Positions 22,445-30,811 of a stretch of 64,000 nucleotides of DNA are shown piece after piece. The position numbers and the translations under genes are program-made. This DNA is from Flavonifractor sp052065355. Its GTDB lineage: Bacteria; Bacillota; Clostridia; Oscillospirales; Oscillospiraceae. Location of the stretch: NCBI RefSeq assembly GCF_052065355.1, contig NZ_JBQHUF010000003.1, forward strand, positions 207,799-271,798, in the 5' to 3' direction. Each line of letters opens with the position of its first letter. Position 1 is the stretch's first letter. The notes under the pieces are model-generated. The model made no database searches and was not told the DNA's origin. It was given only the letters and a program-made list of their open reading frames with translations.

Positions 22445-25420
22445 ATGAACAGGAGAGGGAGCAGGCGGATCATAGCCGGGGCGCTGGCGGTTTTGCTGGT
22501 GCTGGGTGTTTCCGGCTGCCGCCAGGAGGGGAAGACCCCAGCGGGCGCGCCGGAAGAGCTGGACTTTACCCAGCAGGCGGATCTCACCGCCGGAGTGCTC
22601 CACGCTGAAAGTTCCGGAGGCTGGCAGGATACCCTGAGCCATCTGGAATACAGCTCCCTGGCCAATGTGACTGCCCAGGCCCTGGAGACCGCTGATGATC
22701 TGACCGGCTGCGATATGGTGATCGCCGACTCTGAACTGCTGGAGGAAGAGAACTGGGAAGAGATCAGGCGGAAACTGATGGATTATGTGGAAGGCGGCGG
22801 CCTGCTAGTGCTGGACAATTCCTTCTGGGATCAGTTTCCGGCGGAATTTCTGGGTATCTCCGGAGGAACCGCCCTGGACAGCATGCCAGCAGAACTGACT
22901 TGGCCGGAGGTGGAGGAAAATCTCTCCGGCGTTCAGGAGGTAATCCAGGACTTTGCCTTCCTCTACCCCAGCTATCGGGATGCCGAGACCTTGGCGGGAA
23001 AGGATTACGGCTATGGCTTCACCGTTACCACCGCCCAGGCGATTGCCACCCAGGGAGAACTGGCCCTGTATACCCTCAACGATGTGGGGGAGGGGCAGGT
23101 CATGCTCACCAACCCCATGCTGCCTAACAGCTATACCATCAACGGCCCCAGCCTGACGGCCAGCGAGGAGGGGCAGGAGCCCTTCGCCAACACTACCAAC
23201 AGCGCCAACCGGCTGTTTTACGGAAAACTGCTGGCCTACCGTTCTATGGAACAGTATGGTTACGCCGTGGAGCGGGTATACGGGCCCTTCGGCACCAATC
23301 CCGCCGCCTGGGAGCTCCACTACGAGGAGATCACCGCCATCCGGGAGAACTCGGCCAAGCAGTTTGCCGACCTGGCGGTTGCCGCGGGGCAGATCCCGTC
23401 TTACACCCTGGTGCGGGGCGCCTACTGGTGGCTGCTGCGGGCGGAGAGCGTCACCTATCTGGTGAATCAGAGCGACAGCGGCCTGGAATATGAACTGGAC
23501 GAATATGAGGGGATTTACTCCTCCGGCACCCATGTGGTGTGCGACAACGACTGGCTCAGCCAGGTATGGGTGGAGAACACCATCAGCTATTTCAGCGACG
23601 ACGGCGGCTATACCGAGCGGGCTTACCCAACCATCGGGGATGTGGACGGCGACGGGGCCGACGAGCTGCTGTGCGGCAGCGGCGACGGACAGTTCTACTG
23701 CTATGAGATTCTGGACAACGACCAGCGCTTTACGGTGGACACGCCGGTATTCCTCACCAATGAGGCAGGGGAGAACCTGACGGTGTCCGGCGGCCACTCC
23801 GCTCCCACCATCCTGGATGTGGACGGGGATAGTGTCCCCGACGTGGTCTCCGGGGCCGGGGACGGCAAGCTCTACTGGCTCCGGGGTCTGGGTAACCTCA
23901 CCTTTGAGGAGCCCCAACTGCTGCTGGACCCCGGCATGGGAGAGGTGCAGATCTTCCCGGCGGCCGCCGACATGGACGGCGACGGGGTCACTGACCTGCT
24001 GGTGGGCTCCGCCGGCGGCGGGCTGGCCCTCTACAAGGGCAAGTCCGGCGGCGGATTCAGCAGCAAGCAGGCCATTTCTCTGCCGGAGGAGATCTCTGAT
24101 TGGGCGGCACCCTGTGCTGTGGATCTGAACGGGGACGGCACCCTGGATATTGCCTTGGGTACCTTCCACGGCTATGTGGCCAAGCTGGTGCGGCAGGGGA
24201 ACAGCTACACCTTTACCGGCTATTTTGAAGGCGGGGAGGAAAACTACAAGGGCAACACCCACCTGAAATTCGGCAACAACTGCAAACCGGTGTTCTATGA
24301 CGTCAACGGCGACGGGGCCCTGGACCTGATCTGCGGCCAGCTAGAGTACGGCTTGCCCTGTCCCATTGACTCGGAGTATTTCCCCTTCCGGGAGGAACTC
24401 CAGGAGCAGATCGACTGGATGCAGGAAAACAACTATTACCTGGGGCCTCACGCCCTGACCCACTGGTACGCCTCGGAGGGTTATGAGGAGCGGGAGTTTG
24501 AGCGCCACATGGAGGCCCTGGCCTCCTACGGTGTGGACCTGGATTGTGTGGGCACCAACCAGCATACCTGGCACACCAGTGTGTACGGCCCTGCCCAGAC
24601 CTTCCTGGCCCAGTACGACAACGGCATTTTGTGGAACTCCGGCTCGGAGATGCCCTGCGCCTCCGCCTCTCCCCAGACAGCGGCGGAAAATGTGCTGGCA
24701 CTGCCCTTCTTCCTGGAAGAGGACGGGGAGCCTACCATGCTGATGCTTAACGCCTCCACCATCTACTATAAGGGGGAGGAGTGGAGCGACCTGTCCGCCA
24801 AGTATGGCGTGCCGGTGTGCTTCTACTATCACTGCGACTGGATCTATAAGGATGACACAGAGGCCAAGAAGGTCATTCAGGCCATGTCCGATTTCCTGGA
24901 CAAGCATGGTTACACCTGTATTACCGAGGATCAGCTGGCCTGCGCCTCTGCTGCCACACTCAACACGGCGGTGACCGCAGCAATGGATGGAAGTGGAGCC
25001 ATCCGTCTGTCCGCGTCCACACTGAGTACCGATCTGGCTTTGTATGACGAGAACTATCAGAATTCCGTGGGCGTGAAACTCACCTTTGGGGAGGGGTACT
25101 CTGCCTCTGACTACGCCACCGATGCCTCGGTGTGGCGTCAGGAGGGCAACAGTCTCTATCTGTCCCTGGATAAGGACACCACTGTCTGGAAGGGCCAGCG
25201 GGAGGGCACCTACCTGCGGCAGGTCAATCTGCCCGCTGAACTGACCTGGGAGGGAGACACCCTGACCGTGGACTTTGCCGAGGGCGGCCTGATGGAGGTA
25301 CAGGTGGAGGGCAGCGTGTCCACCCCCTCTGAGGGCTGGACCATGACCCGAGAGGGGGAGCGGACCACCCTGACCAAGCGAGGAGACGCCGACACCCTGG
25401 TGCTCCACTTTTGGGAGTAA
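22445..25420 (+). CDS. Large lipoprotein with FG-GAP repeats, first gene of a dlt-like operon
   Basis: 991 aa from the ATG at 22445 (AAAGGGG site 7 bases upstream). Lipobox LVLGVSGC puts the lipidated Cys at 25. Residues 30-170 resemble a glutamine-amidotransferase-like fold (MVIADSELL, DYVEGGGLLVLDNSF). Residues 399-630 carry five calcium-type FG-GAP repeats (DVDGDGADELLCGSGDG, DVDGDSVPDVVSG, DMDGDGVTDLLVG, DLNGDGTLDIALG, DVNGDGALDLICG). Around residues 665-800 the segment GPHALTHWYASEGYEERE suggests a polysaccharide-deacetylase-like or related carbohydrate-active domain (weak). The C-terminal 150 residues look beta-rich. It probably acts outside the membrane on the polymer made by the following genes. 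Confidence 0.77.
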   Translation: MNRRGSRRIIAGALAVLLVLGVSGCRQEGKTPAGAPEELDFTQQADLTAGVLHAESSGGWQDTLSHLEYSSLANVTAQALETADDLTGCDMVIADSELLEEENWEEIRRKLMDYVEGGGLLVLDNSFWDQFPAEFLGISGGTALDSMPAELTWPEVEENLSGVQEVIQDFAFLYPSYRDAETLAGKDYGYGFTVTTAQAIATQGELALYTLNDVGEGQVMLTNPMLPNSYTINGPSLTASEEGQEPFANTTNSANRLFYGKLLAYRSMEQYGYAVERVYGPFGTNPAAWELHYEEITAIRENSAKQFADLAVAAGQIPSYTLVRGAYWWLLRAESVTYLVNQSDSGLEYELDEYEGIYSSGTHVVCDNDWLSQVWVENTISYFSDDGGYTERAYPTIGDVDGDGADELLCGSGDGQFYCYEILDNDQRFTVDTPVFLTNEAGENLTVSGGHSAPTILDVDGDSVPDVVSGAGDGKLYWLRGLGNLTFEEPQLLLDPGMGEVQIFPAAADMDGDGVTDLLVGSAGGGLALYKGKSGGGFSSKQAISLPEEISDWAAPCAVDLNGDGTLDIALGTFHGYVAKLVRQGNSYTFTGYFEGGEENYKGNTHLKFGNNCKPVFYDVNGDGALDLICGQLEYGLPCPIDSEYFPFREELQEQIDWMQENNYYLGPHALTHWYASEGYEEREFERHMEALASYGVDLDCVGTNQHTWHTSVYGPAQTFLAQYDNGILWNSGSEMPCASASPQTAAENVLALPFFLEEDGEPTMLMLNASTIYYKGEEWSDLSAKYGVPVCFYYHCDWIYKDDTEAKKVIQAMSDFLDKHGYTCITEDQLACASAATLNTAVTAAMDGSGAIRLSASTLSTDLALYDENYQNSVGVKLTFGEGYSASDYATDASVWRQEGNSLYLSLDKDTTVWKGQREGTYLRQVNLPAELTWEGDTLTVDFAEGGLMEVQVEGSVSTPSEGWTMTREGERTTLTKRGDADTLVLHFWE

Positions 25421-25447
25421 ACACGAAGAAATAGAAGGTGCGAGAAT

Positions 25448-26965
25448 ATGAGTAATTCTGCCGTTCGCCTGCTGGAACGCGCCGCGGCGCGCTGGCCGGA
25501 GCGGGTTTATGTAGAGGAAGAAGAAGGCAGCCTGACCTACGGCGGTATGCTGGGGCGGGCGCGGGCCATCGGCACCGCCCTGCTGGGTGACCGGCGGCCG
25601 GTGGTGGTCTACCTGCCCAAGAGCATCGACGCCCTGTCGGTGTTCTTCGGGGCCATGTGCGCTGGGCGGCCCTACGCCCCGGTGGACGCCCACATCCCTA
25701 TGGCCCGACTGGAGAAGATCGTGGAGAGCCTCCGCCCGGCCTATGTGGTCACCAACGAGACCCTGATGCCCAATCTGGAGGGGGTAGAACTGGGGGACAC
25801 CAAGGCGGTGCTGCTGTCCCAGCTGGAGGGGACGGCGGTAAACGAAGAAGCGGTAGAAGCGGCTATTTCCGCCGTCATCGATACCGACCCCATTTATGTG
25901 ATGTACACCTCCGGCTCCACCGGAACTCCCAAAGGCGTGACCATTCCTCACCGGGGCATTCTGGACTACGCCGACTGGGTGGTGGACACCTTCGCCTTTG
26001 ACGAAACCACCATTATGGCCAACCAGGCCCCCTTCTACTTTGACAACTCCACCTTCGATATCTACGGCACCCTGCGGTGCGGCGGCAAGCTGTTCCTCAC
26101 CCCGGAGAGCCTGTTCCTGTTCCCCTTAAAACTGCCCGAGTATCTGGAGACCCACCACATTACCTCCATCTTCTGGGTGCCCACGGTGATGATCAATGTG
26201 GCCAACGCCGGGGCTTTGGAGGGACACCCCCTGCCGGAGCTGAAAAATGTGGCCTTCTGCGGAGAGGTTATGCCCAACACCCAGCTGAACATCTGGCGCA
26301 AAGCTTTTCCCCACTGTGCCTATGCAAACCTGTACGGCCCCACCGAGATCACTGACGTGTGTTGCTACTACAAGGTGGGTCGGCCCTTTGAAAACTACGA
26401 GAGCCTGCCCATCGGCAAGGCCTGCGAGAATATGCGGGTGCACATCCTCACGGATGACGGCAAAGAGGCCGCTCCCGGAGAGACCGGAGAGCTGTGCGTG
26501 CTGGGCAGCGGCGTGGCCCTGGGCTACTGGAACAACCCCGAGCAGACCCAGAAAGCCTTCTGCCTCAATCCTCTCAGCCCAGCTTTCCCGGAGCGGATGT
26601 ACCGCACCGGCGACCTGGCCCAGTGGGGAGAAGATGGCCTCATTCGCTTCCTGGGCCGGAAGGACAGTCAGATCAAGCTGAAGGGCAACCGCATTGAGCT
26701 GGGCGAGATCGAATCGGCGGCCATGTGCGTCCCCGGCGTGGAGAACGCTTGCGCCATCTTTGACGCTCCGGCGGAGCGCATCGTCCTCTTTGTGGAGGGC
26801 GGACAGGGAATGAACCTGCGGCAGATGAACAAGCAGCTCAAGGGGTACATCCCCCAGTACATGCTGCCGGGCAAGCTGGTGTGCATGGACAAGCTGCCCC
26901 ACACCGCCAATGACAAGATTGACCGGGTGCGCCTGAAGGCCACCCTGGCAGAGGAGAATGTGTAA
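25448..26965 (+). CDS. DltA-like amino-acid adenylating enzyme 1
   Basis: 505 aa, the size of DltA. ANL-superfamily motifs: P-loop MYTSGSTGTPKGV, A5-type NLYGPTEIT, YRTGD, and GRKDSQIKLKGNRIELGEIE; the C-terminal catalytic Lys region is TANDKIDRVRLK. FCGEVMP carries Cys271, the position that in Bacillus DltA lies in the amino-acid pocket and favours D-alanine. It should activate an amino acid (probably D-Ala) with ATP and load it on the carrier protein encoded downstream. There is no condensation domain, so it is not an NRPS. The last base of its stop codon is the first base of the next start. Confidence 0.87.
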   Translation: MSNSAVRLLERAAARWPERVYVEEEEGSLTYGGMLGRARAIGTALLGDRRPVVVYLPKSIDALSVFFGAMCAGRPYAPVDAHIPMARLEKIVESLRPAYVVTNETLMPNLEGVELGDTKAVLLSQLEGTAVNEEAVEAAISAVIDTDPIYVMYTSGSTGTPKGVTIPHRGILDYADWVVDTFAFDETTIMANQAPFYFDNSTFDIYGTLRCGGKLFLTPESLFLFPLKLPEYLETHHITSIFWVPTVMINVANAGALEGHPLPELKNVAFCGEVMPNTQLNIWRKAFPHCAYANLYGPTEITDVCCYYKVGRPFENYESLPIGKACENMRVHILTDDGKEAAPGETGELCVLGSGVALGYWNNPEQTQKAFCLNPLSPAFPERMYRTGDLAQWGEDGLIRFLGRKDSQIKLKGNRIELGEIESAAMCVPGVENACAIFDAPAERIVLFVEGGQGMNLRQMNKQLKGYIPQYMLPGKLVCMDKLPHTANDKIDRVRLKATLAEENV

Positions 26966-28485
26966 TGCTGAATTCCGCGGCCAGATGGCTGGCAACCACC
27001 GCCGCCCGTTTCCCGGAGCGGATAGGTGTGGAAGATGAATGGGGCACCATGACCTGGCGCGAGCTGGAGGATGCGGTGGAACGTGTTTCCACCGCCATGC
27101 TGGAGCTGGGAGTGGAACGGAACCAGCCGGTGCTGGTCTACCTGCCCAAGAGCCGGGAGAGCGTGGCTACCTTCCTGGCCGCCCTGTACGCCGGGTGCCC
27201 CTATGCTCCGGTGGATTACGCCATCCCCATGGAGCGGCTGGCCCGCACCCTGGAAAATCTGCGCCCTGCCCTGGTGGTCACTGACCAGCCGGGCATGGAA
27301 AAGCTGGGTGGGCTGGACCTGGGGGAGAGCAAAGCCGTGCTCTACACCGATCTGGCCGCCAAAGAGGCCGACCATGAGAAGGTGATGGCAACGCTGAGCG
27401 CCGTCATTGATACCGATCCTTGCTATATTATGTATACTTCCGGTTCCACCGGTGTGCCCAAGGGAGTTACCGTGCCACACCGAGGGGTGCTGGAGTATGC
27501 CCAGGCGGTGGTGGACACCTTCGGCCTTACCGAGAATTCGGTGATGGGCCTCCAGTCCGGGTTCCACTTCGACAACAGCGTGTTTGACATCTACGGCTGC
27601 CTGATGACCGGGGCCAAGCTGGTCATCATCCCGGAGATTTTGTTCATGTACCCCCACAAGCTGATGGATCTGATGGAGGAAAAAAAGGTTACCTGCGTGT
27701 TCTGGGTGCCCACGGTGATGATCTCGGTGGCCAACGCCGGCGCCCTGGACGGGAGGGAGCTGCCCGACCTGAAGACCATCGTGTTCGCCGGGGAGGTCAT
27801 GCCCAACAAGCAGCTCAACGTCTGGCGGCGTGCTCTACCCGGCCGGATGTACGTCAACCTGTACGGCCCCACCGAGATCACGGTGGACTGCACCTGCTAC
27901 ATTGTGGACCGGGAGTTTGACGACGCCGATCCTCTGCCCATCGGTAAGCCCTGGCGGGGAGCCCGGGTGCTGCTGCTGAAGGAGGACAACACCCCCGCCG
28001 CGGTGGGCGAAGAGGGGGAGATCTGCGTACTGGGCAGCGGTGTGGCTCTGGGCTACTGGAATGCCCCGGAGCAGACCGCCAAGGCTTTCGTCCGCAATCC
28101 CCTGAACCCGGACTATCCGGAAATCATGTACCGCACCGGCGATCTGGGCAAGTGGGATCAGGAGGGCAATATCCTGTTCTGCGGGCGGCGGGACCACCAG
28201 TTCAAGCTGCGTGGCAACCGCATTGAGCTGGGAGACATCGAGACCGCTGCCGCTACCCTGGAAGGGGTGGACAAGGTGTGCGCCCTCTTTGATGAGGTCA
28301 ACCAGGAGATCATCCTGGCGGTGGAGACCAAAGCGACCCTCCAGCTGCGGAAGGTCAACCTGGCTCTGGGCAAGCTGATCCCCAAATACATGCTGCCCAA
28401 GCGGCTGGAGCTTTTTGAGGAGCTCCCCCTTACCCCCAACCGGAAGATCGACCGGGTGGGCTTGAAGAAACAGTTGATCGGTTAA
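26965..28485 (+). CDS. DltA-like amino-acid adenylating enzyme 2
   Basis: 506 aa, a close paralogue of the preceding gene with all core motifs: MYTSGSTGVPKGV, NLYGPTEITVDC, YRTGDLGKWDQ, GRRDHQFKLRGNRIELGDIE and a C-terminal TPNRKIDRVGLK. The pocket position reads FAGEVMP, so Ala275 replaces the Cys of enzyme 1. This change predicts altered chirality or side-chain preference. One carrier-protein gene follows, so both enzymes probably charge the same carrier, giving a polymer with two kinds of amino-acid ester. A tandem duplication within the operon is the likely origin. Confidence 0.87.
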   Translation: MLNSAARWLATTAARFPERIGVEDEWGTMTWRELEDAVERVSTAMLELGVERNQPVLVYLPKSRESVATFLAALYAGCPYAPVDYAIPMERLARTLENLRPALVVTDQPGMEKLGGLDLGESKAVLYTDLAAKEADHEKVMATLSAVIDTDPCYIMYTSGSTGVPKGVTVPHRGVLEYAQAVVDTFGLTENSVMGLQSGFHFDNSVFDIYGCLMTGAKLVIIPEILFMYPHKLMDLMEEKKVTCVFWVPTVMISVANAGALDGRELPDLKTIVFAGEVMPNKQLNVWRRALPGRMYVNLYGPTEITVDCTCYIVDREFDDADPLPIGKPWRGARVLLLKEDNTPAAVGEEGEICVLGSGVALGYWNAPEQTAKAFVRNPLNPDYPEIMYRTGDLGKWDQEGNILFCGRRDHQFKLRGNRIELGDIETAAATLEGVDKVCALFDEVNQEIILAVETKATLQLRKVNLALGKLIPKYMLPKRLELFEELPLTPNRKIDRVGLKKQLIG

Positions 28486-28510
28486 GATATCAGATAGGAG
28501 GACAAGACCA

Positions 28511-28759
28511 ATGAATGTAATGGAGCAGATCTGCGAGTTTGTGAAGGAGCACTTTGAGATCGGGGACGACCCCGACTTCGGCCTGGATGTGAACCTGTTT
28601 GATGAGGGGTTCGTGGATTCCCTGGGCGCCACCGAGATCGTCCTCTATATCGAGGATACCTTCGGTGTACAGATCACCCAGAAGGATATCATCCTCTATC
28701 CCATGAACACCGTCCGGGAGATCGCCCAGGTGGTGGAGCGGAAGCTGGGGGAGCAGTAA
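28511..28759 (+). CDS. Carrier protein (DltC-like)
   Basis: 82 aa, acidic, four-helix carrier pattern. The phosphopantetheine attachment site is GFVDSLGATEI with Ser37; DltC proteins have the similar LLDSFGT. It receives the activated amino acid from the adenylating enzymes and delivers it to the MBOAT protein at the membrane. GATAGGAGG lies before the ATG, 25 bases after the second adenylating gene. No phosphopantetheinyl transferase is in the window; one must be supplied elsewhere. Confidence 0.92.
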   Translation: MNVMEQICEFVKEHFEIGDDPDFGLDVNLFDEGFVDSLGATEIVLYIEDTFGVQITQKDIILYPMNTVREIAQVVERKLGEQ

Positions 28760-28765
28760 GGGTCC

Positions 28766-29920
28766 ATGTGGTATTTGCAAGTAGATACCCTGGCGTGGAT
28801 CCTGGGCTCTACCCTGCTGTATGGGGTGTTAGCCGCCGTAGTGGGCCGGATCTGGCCCCAACGGCGGCTGACGCCCTTTCTGCTGGTTTTTGACCTGGGG
28901 CTGCTGATCTACGTGTCCAGGGAGCTGACCGCCTTCTATGTGGTCTACACCCTGGTCACCTACGGTATGCTGCGGGTGCTGAAGGGGGCAAAGGGCGAGG
29001 GGCTCCGGCGAGTGCTTTTTGTGCTGTTCTGCCTGCTGTGCGCTTCCCCCTTCCTCTACGCACGGTTCGCCCTGCTGCTGCCGGTGTTGCCGGCCATCTT
29101 CACCCTGGTGGGCTTTTCCTATAATATGCTCAAGGCCATTGATGCGGTGTTTTATGTCTACTATGCCGACAAGGACATCCCGCTCATTGCCTACGCCAAC
29201 TTCCTGCTATTTTTCCCGGTGATGACCTCGGGACCCATCCTGCGCTACCGGGACTTTGAGCAGTATTATCTCAAACCCCGGCCGGTGACCGCCCCTATTG
29301 CCACTGCGGCTGTGAAGAGGTTTATCCGGGGCATGTTTCAAAAAATGGTGCTGGTGGCCATCCTCAGCCAGGTGCTCACCCGGCTGCTGGAGGCACGGCT
29401 GTGCCTGCCGGTGAGCCTGGCACTTATCGTGGTGTGCTACGCATCCCTGTTCTTTGACCTGTCGGGTTACAGCGATATCGCCATCTCGGTGGCTGCCTTT
29501 ACCGGCTTTGTGGTGCCGGAGAACTTCAAGAATCCCCTTTCCGCCGCCAGCTTCACTCAATTCTGGCGGAAGTGGCACGTCACCCTCAGCGACTGGATCC
29601 GGGAGCACATCTTCGTGGTGGTCAACGGCAAGCGGCTGAGCAAGTGGATGGGGGCGCTGATCGGCATGGGTACCATGGTGGTCATGAGCCTGTGGCATGA
29701 GTTCAGCATCGGCTCCATCCTCAACGGTGTGTACATGGGCTCCTTCCTGGCCATTGAGAATCTGTTCGGCCTGTCCACTGTGGACAAGCGGCGCACTCCC
29801 AAGTGGATCTTCTGGGGACGGTGCCTGCTGGTGGCTTTCTTCTTCGGCATCAACGCCCTGTCCTTCTACATGGACGCCGGACAGCTTTTTGAAGTGCTGA
29901 AAGGACTGGTGCGCCTATGA
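28766..29920 (+). CDS. MBOAT family acyltransferase (DltB-like)
   Basis: 384 aa with about ten membrane segments. The MBOAT signature includes FWRKWHVTLSDWIREHIF and the catalytic histidine in VVMSLWHEFSIGS (His311). In DltB this histidine sits in a tunnel that passes the aminoacyl group from carrier protein to the outer face. The substrate here should be the amino acid on the carrier encoded just upstream (6-base gap). The next gene overlaps its stop by four bases (ATGA). Confidence 0.92.
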   Translation: MWYLQVDTLAWILGSTLLYGVLAAVVGRIWPQRRLTPFLLVFDLGLLIYVSRELTAFYVVYTLVTYGMLRVLKGAKGEGLRRVLFVLFCLLCASPFLYARFALLLPVLPAIFTLVGFSYNMLKAIDAVFYVYYADKDIPLIAYANFLLFFPVMTSGPILRYRDFEQYYLKPRPVTAPIATAAVKRFIRGMFQKMVLVAILSQVLTRLLEARLCLPVSLALIVVCYASLFFDLSGYSDIAISVAAFTGFVVPENFKNPLSAASFTQFWRKWHVTLSDWIREHIFVVVNGKRLSKWMGALIGMGTMVVMSLWHEFSIGSILNGVYMGSFLAIENLFGLSTVDKRRTPKWIFWGRCLLVAFFFGINALSFYMDAGQLFEVLKGLVRL

Positions 29921-30810
29921 GATTTGTAAAAGCATTGGGGCGCTATGCCTTCCTGTTCCTGCTGGCGGCAGCCCTGCTGATTGGGGACCTGGTCCTCACC
30001 AAAATTAACCCGGTGAAGGATATGACCTGTGTGTGGCGCAACGATTTCGAGCTCATTCAGGTGGCCAATCCGGACATGACCTTCGACAAGGTGTTTTACG
30101 GCAGCAGCGCTGTCACCGCCTCCTACATCGAGGGGCGCAACGACACGGGCTATGCCAATTTGGGCATCGACTATGGTACGGTGAAAGACCTGTATGAGAT
30201 GCTGGAGCAGGGCTGGGTGACCATCAACAGCGACCTGGTCATCGGCATGAACGAGATCTTTTTCCTGGACACCCTGCCCACCAACGAGACCTACCCCTGG
30301 CATCGGGAGTGGTATGAGCCCTACGTCTACTTCCACCGGGACCGGCTGAACCGGCTGCTCACGCTGGGGCTGGACAGCATGATGGACGGCGGCTCCTTCT
30401 TCTACGCCGACACATCCGGTCAGCAGCGGACGGTATACCGGGGCGCCCTCTCCGACGAAGACCTGCAGAAGAGCATCGACAGCATGGTGGAGCGGTTTGG
30501 CAATGTGACCCTGGACGACTGCAAGGAGAACTTTGCAGCGCTGGAACAGCTGGTCGCTTACTGTGAGGAGCACGGCATCCGTCTGCGGGGCGTGTGGATG
30601 CCCTGGAACGAGAAAATGGAGATCTATCCCGCCGCCCAGGCCATCATGGATCACGCCGACGAGATGCTGGCGGAGATGGGGATCGAAGTGCTGGATCTGA
30701 CCCGTGCGGTGCCGGTGCAGTATTTCTACGACACCGGGCATCTGGACTACGACACCGGGGCGCCCTGGTTCACCGACTTTATTGATCCCTGGCTGGCGGA
30801 GGAGGGCTGA
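29917..30810 (+). CDS. DltD-like SGNH-fold membrane-anchored protein
   Basis: 297 aa. An N-terminal signal-anchor (YAFLFLLAAALLIGDLVL) is followed by an extracytoplasmic domain. VFYGSSAVTASY carries the nucleophile-type Ser, and near the C-terminus YDTGHLDYDTG gives the Asp-x-x-His pair, as in DltD (Ser, Asp, His). DltD completes transfer of D-Ala to teichoic acid. The sequence is well diverged from Bacillus DltD (about 390 aa), so an equivalent role is inferred from catalytic pattern and operon position. Confidence 0.77.
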   Translation: MRFVKALGRYAFLFLLAAALLIGDLVLTKINPVKDMTCVWRNDFELIQVANPDMTFDKVFYGSSAVTASYIEGRNDTGYANLGIDYGTVKDLYEMLEQGWVTINSDLVIGMNEIFFLDTLPTNETYPWHREWYEPYVYFHRDRLNRLLTLGLDSMMDGGSFFYADTSGQQRTVYRGALSDEDLQKSIDSMVERFGNVTLDDCKENFAALEQLVAYCEEHGIRLRGVWMPWNEKMEIYPAAQAIMDHADEMLAEMGIEVLDLTRAVPVQYFYDTGHLDYDTGAPWFTDFIDPWLAEEG

Positions 30811-30811
30811 T

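Noticed and set aside
25448..28759. Nonribosomal peptide synthetase cluster
   Set aside because: There are adenylating enzymes and a carrier but no condensation or thioesterase domain; size and neighbours fit a dlt-type pathway.
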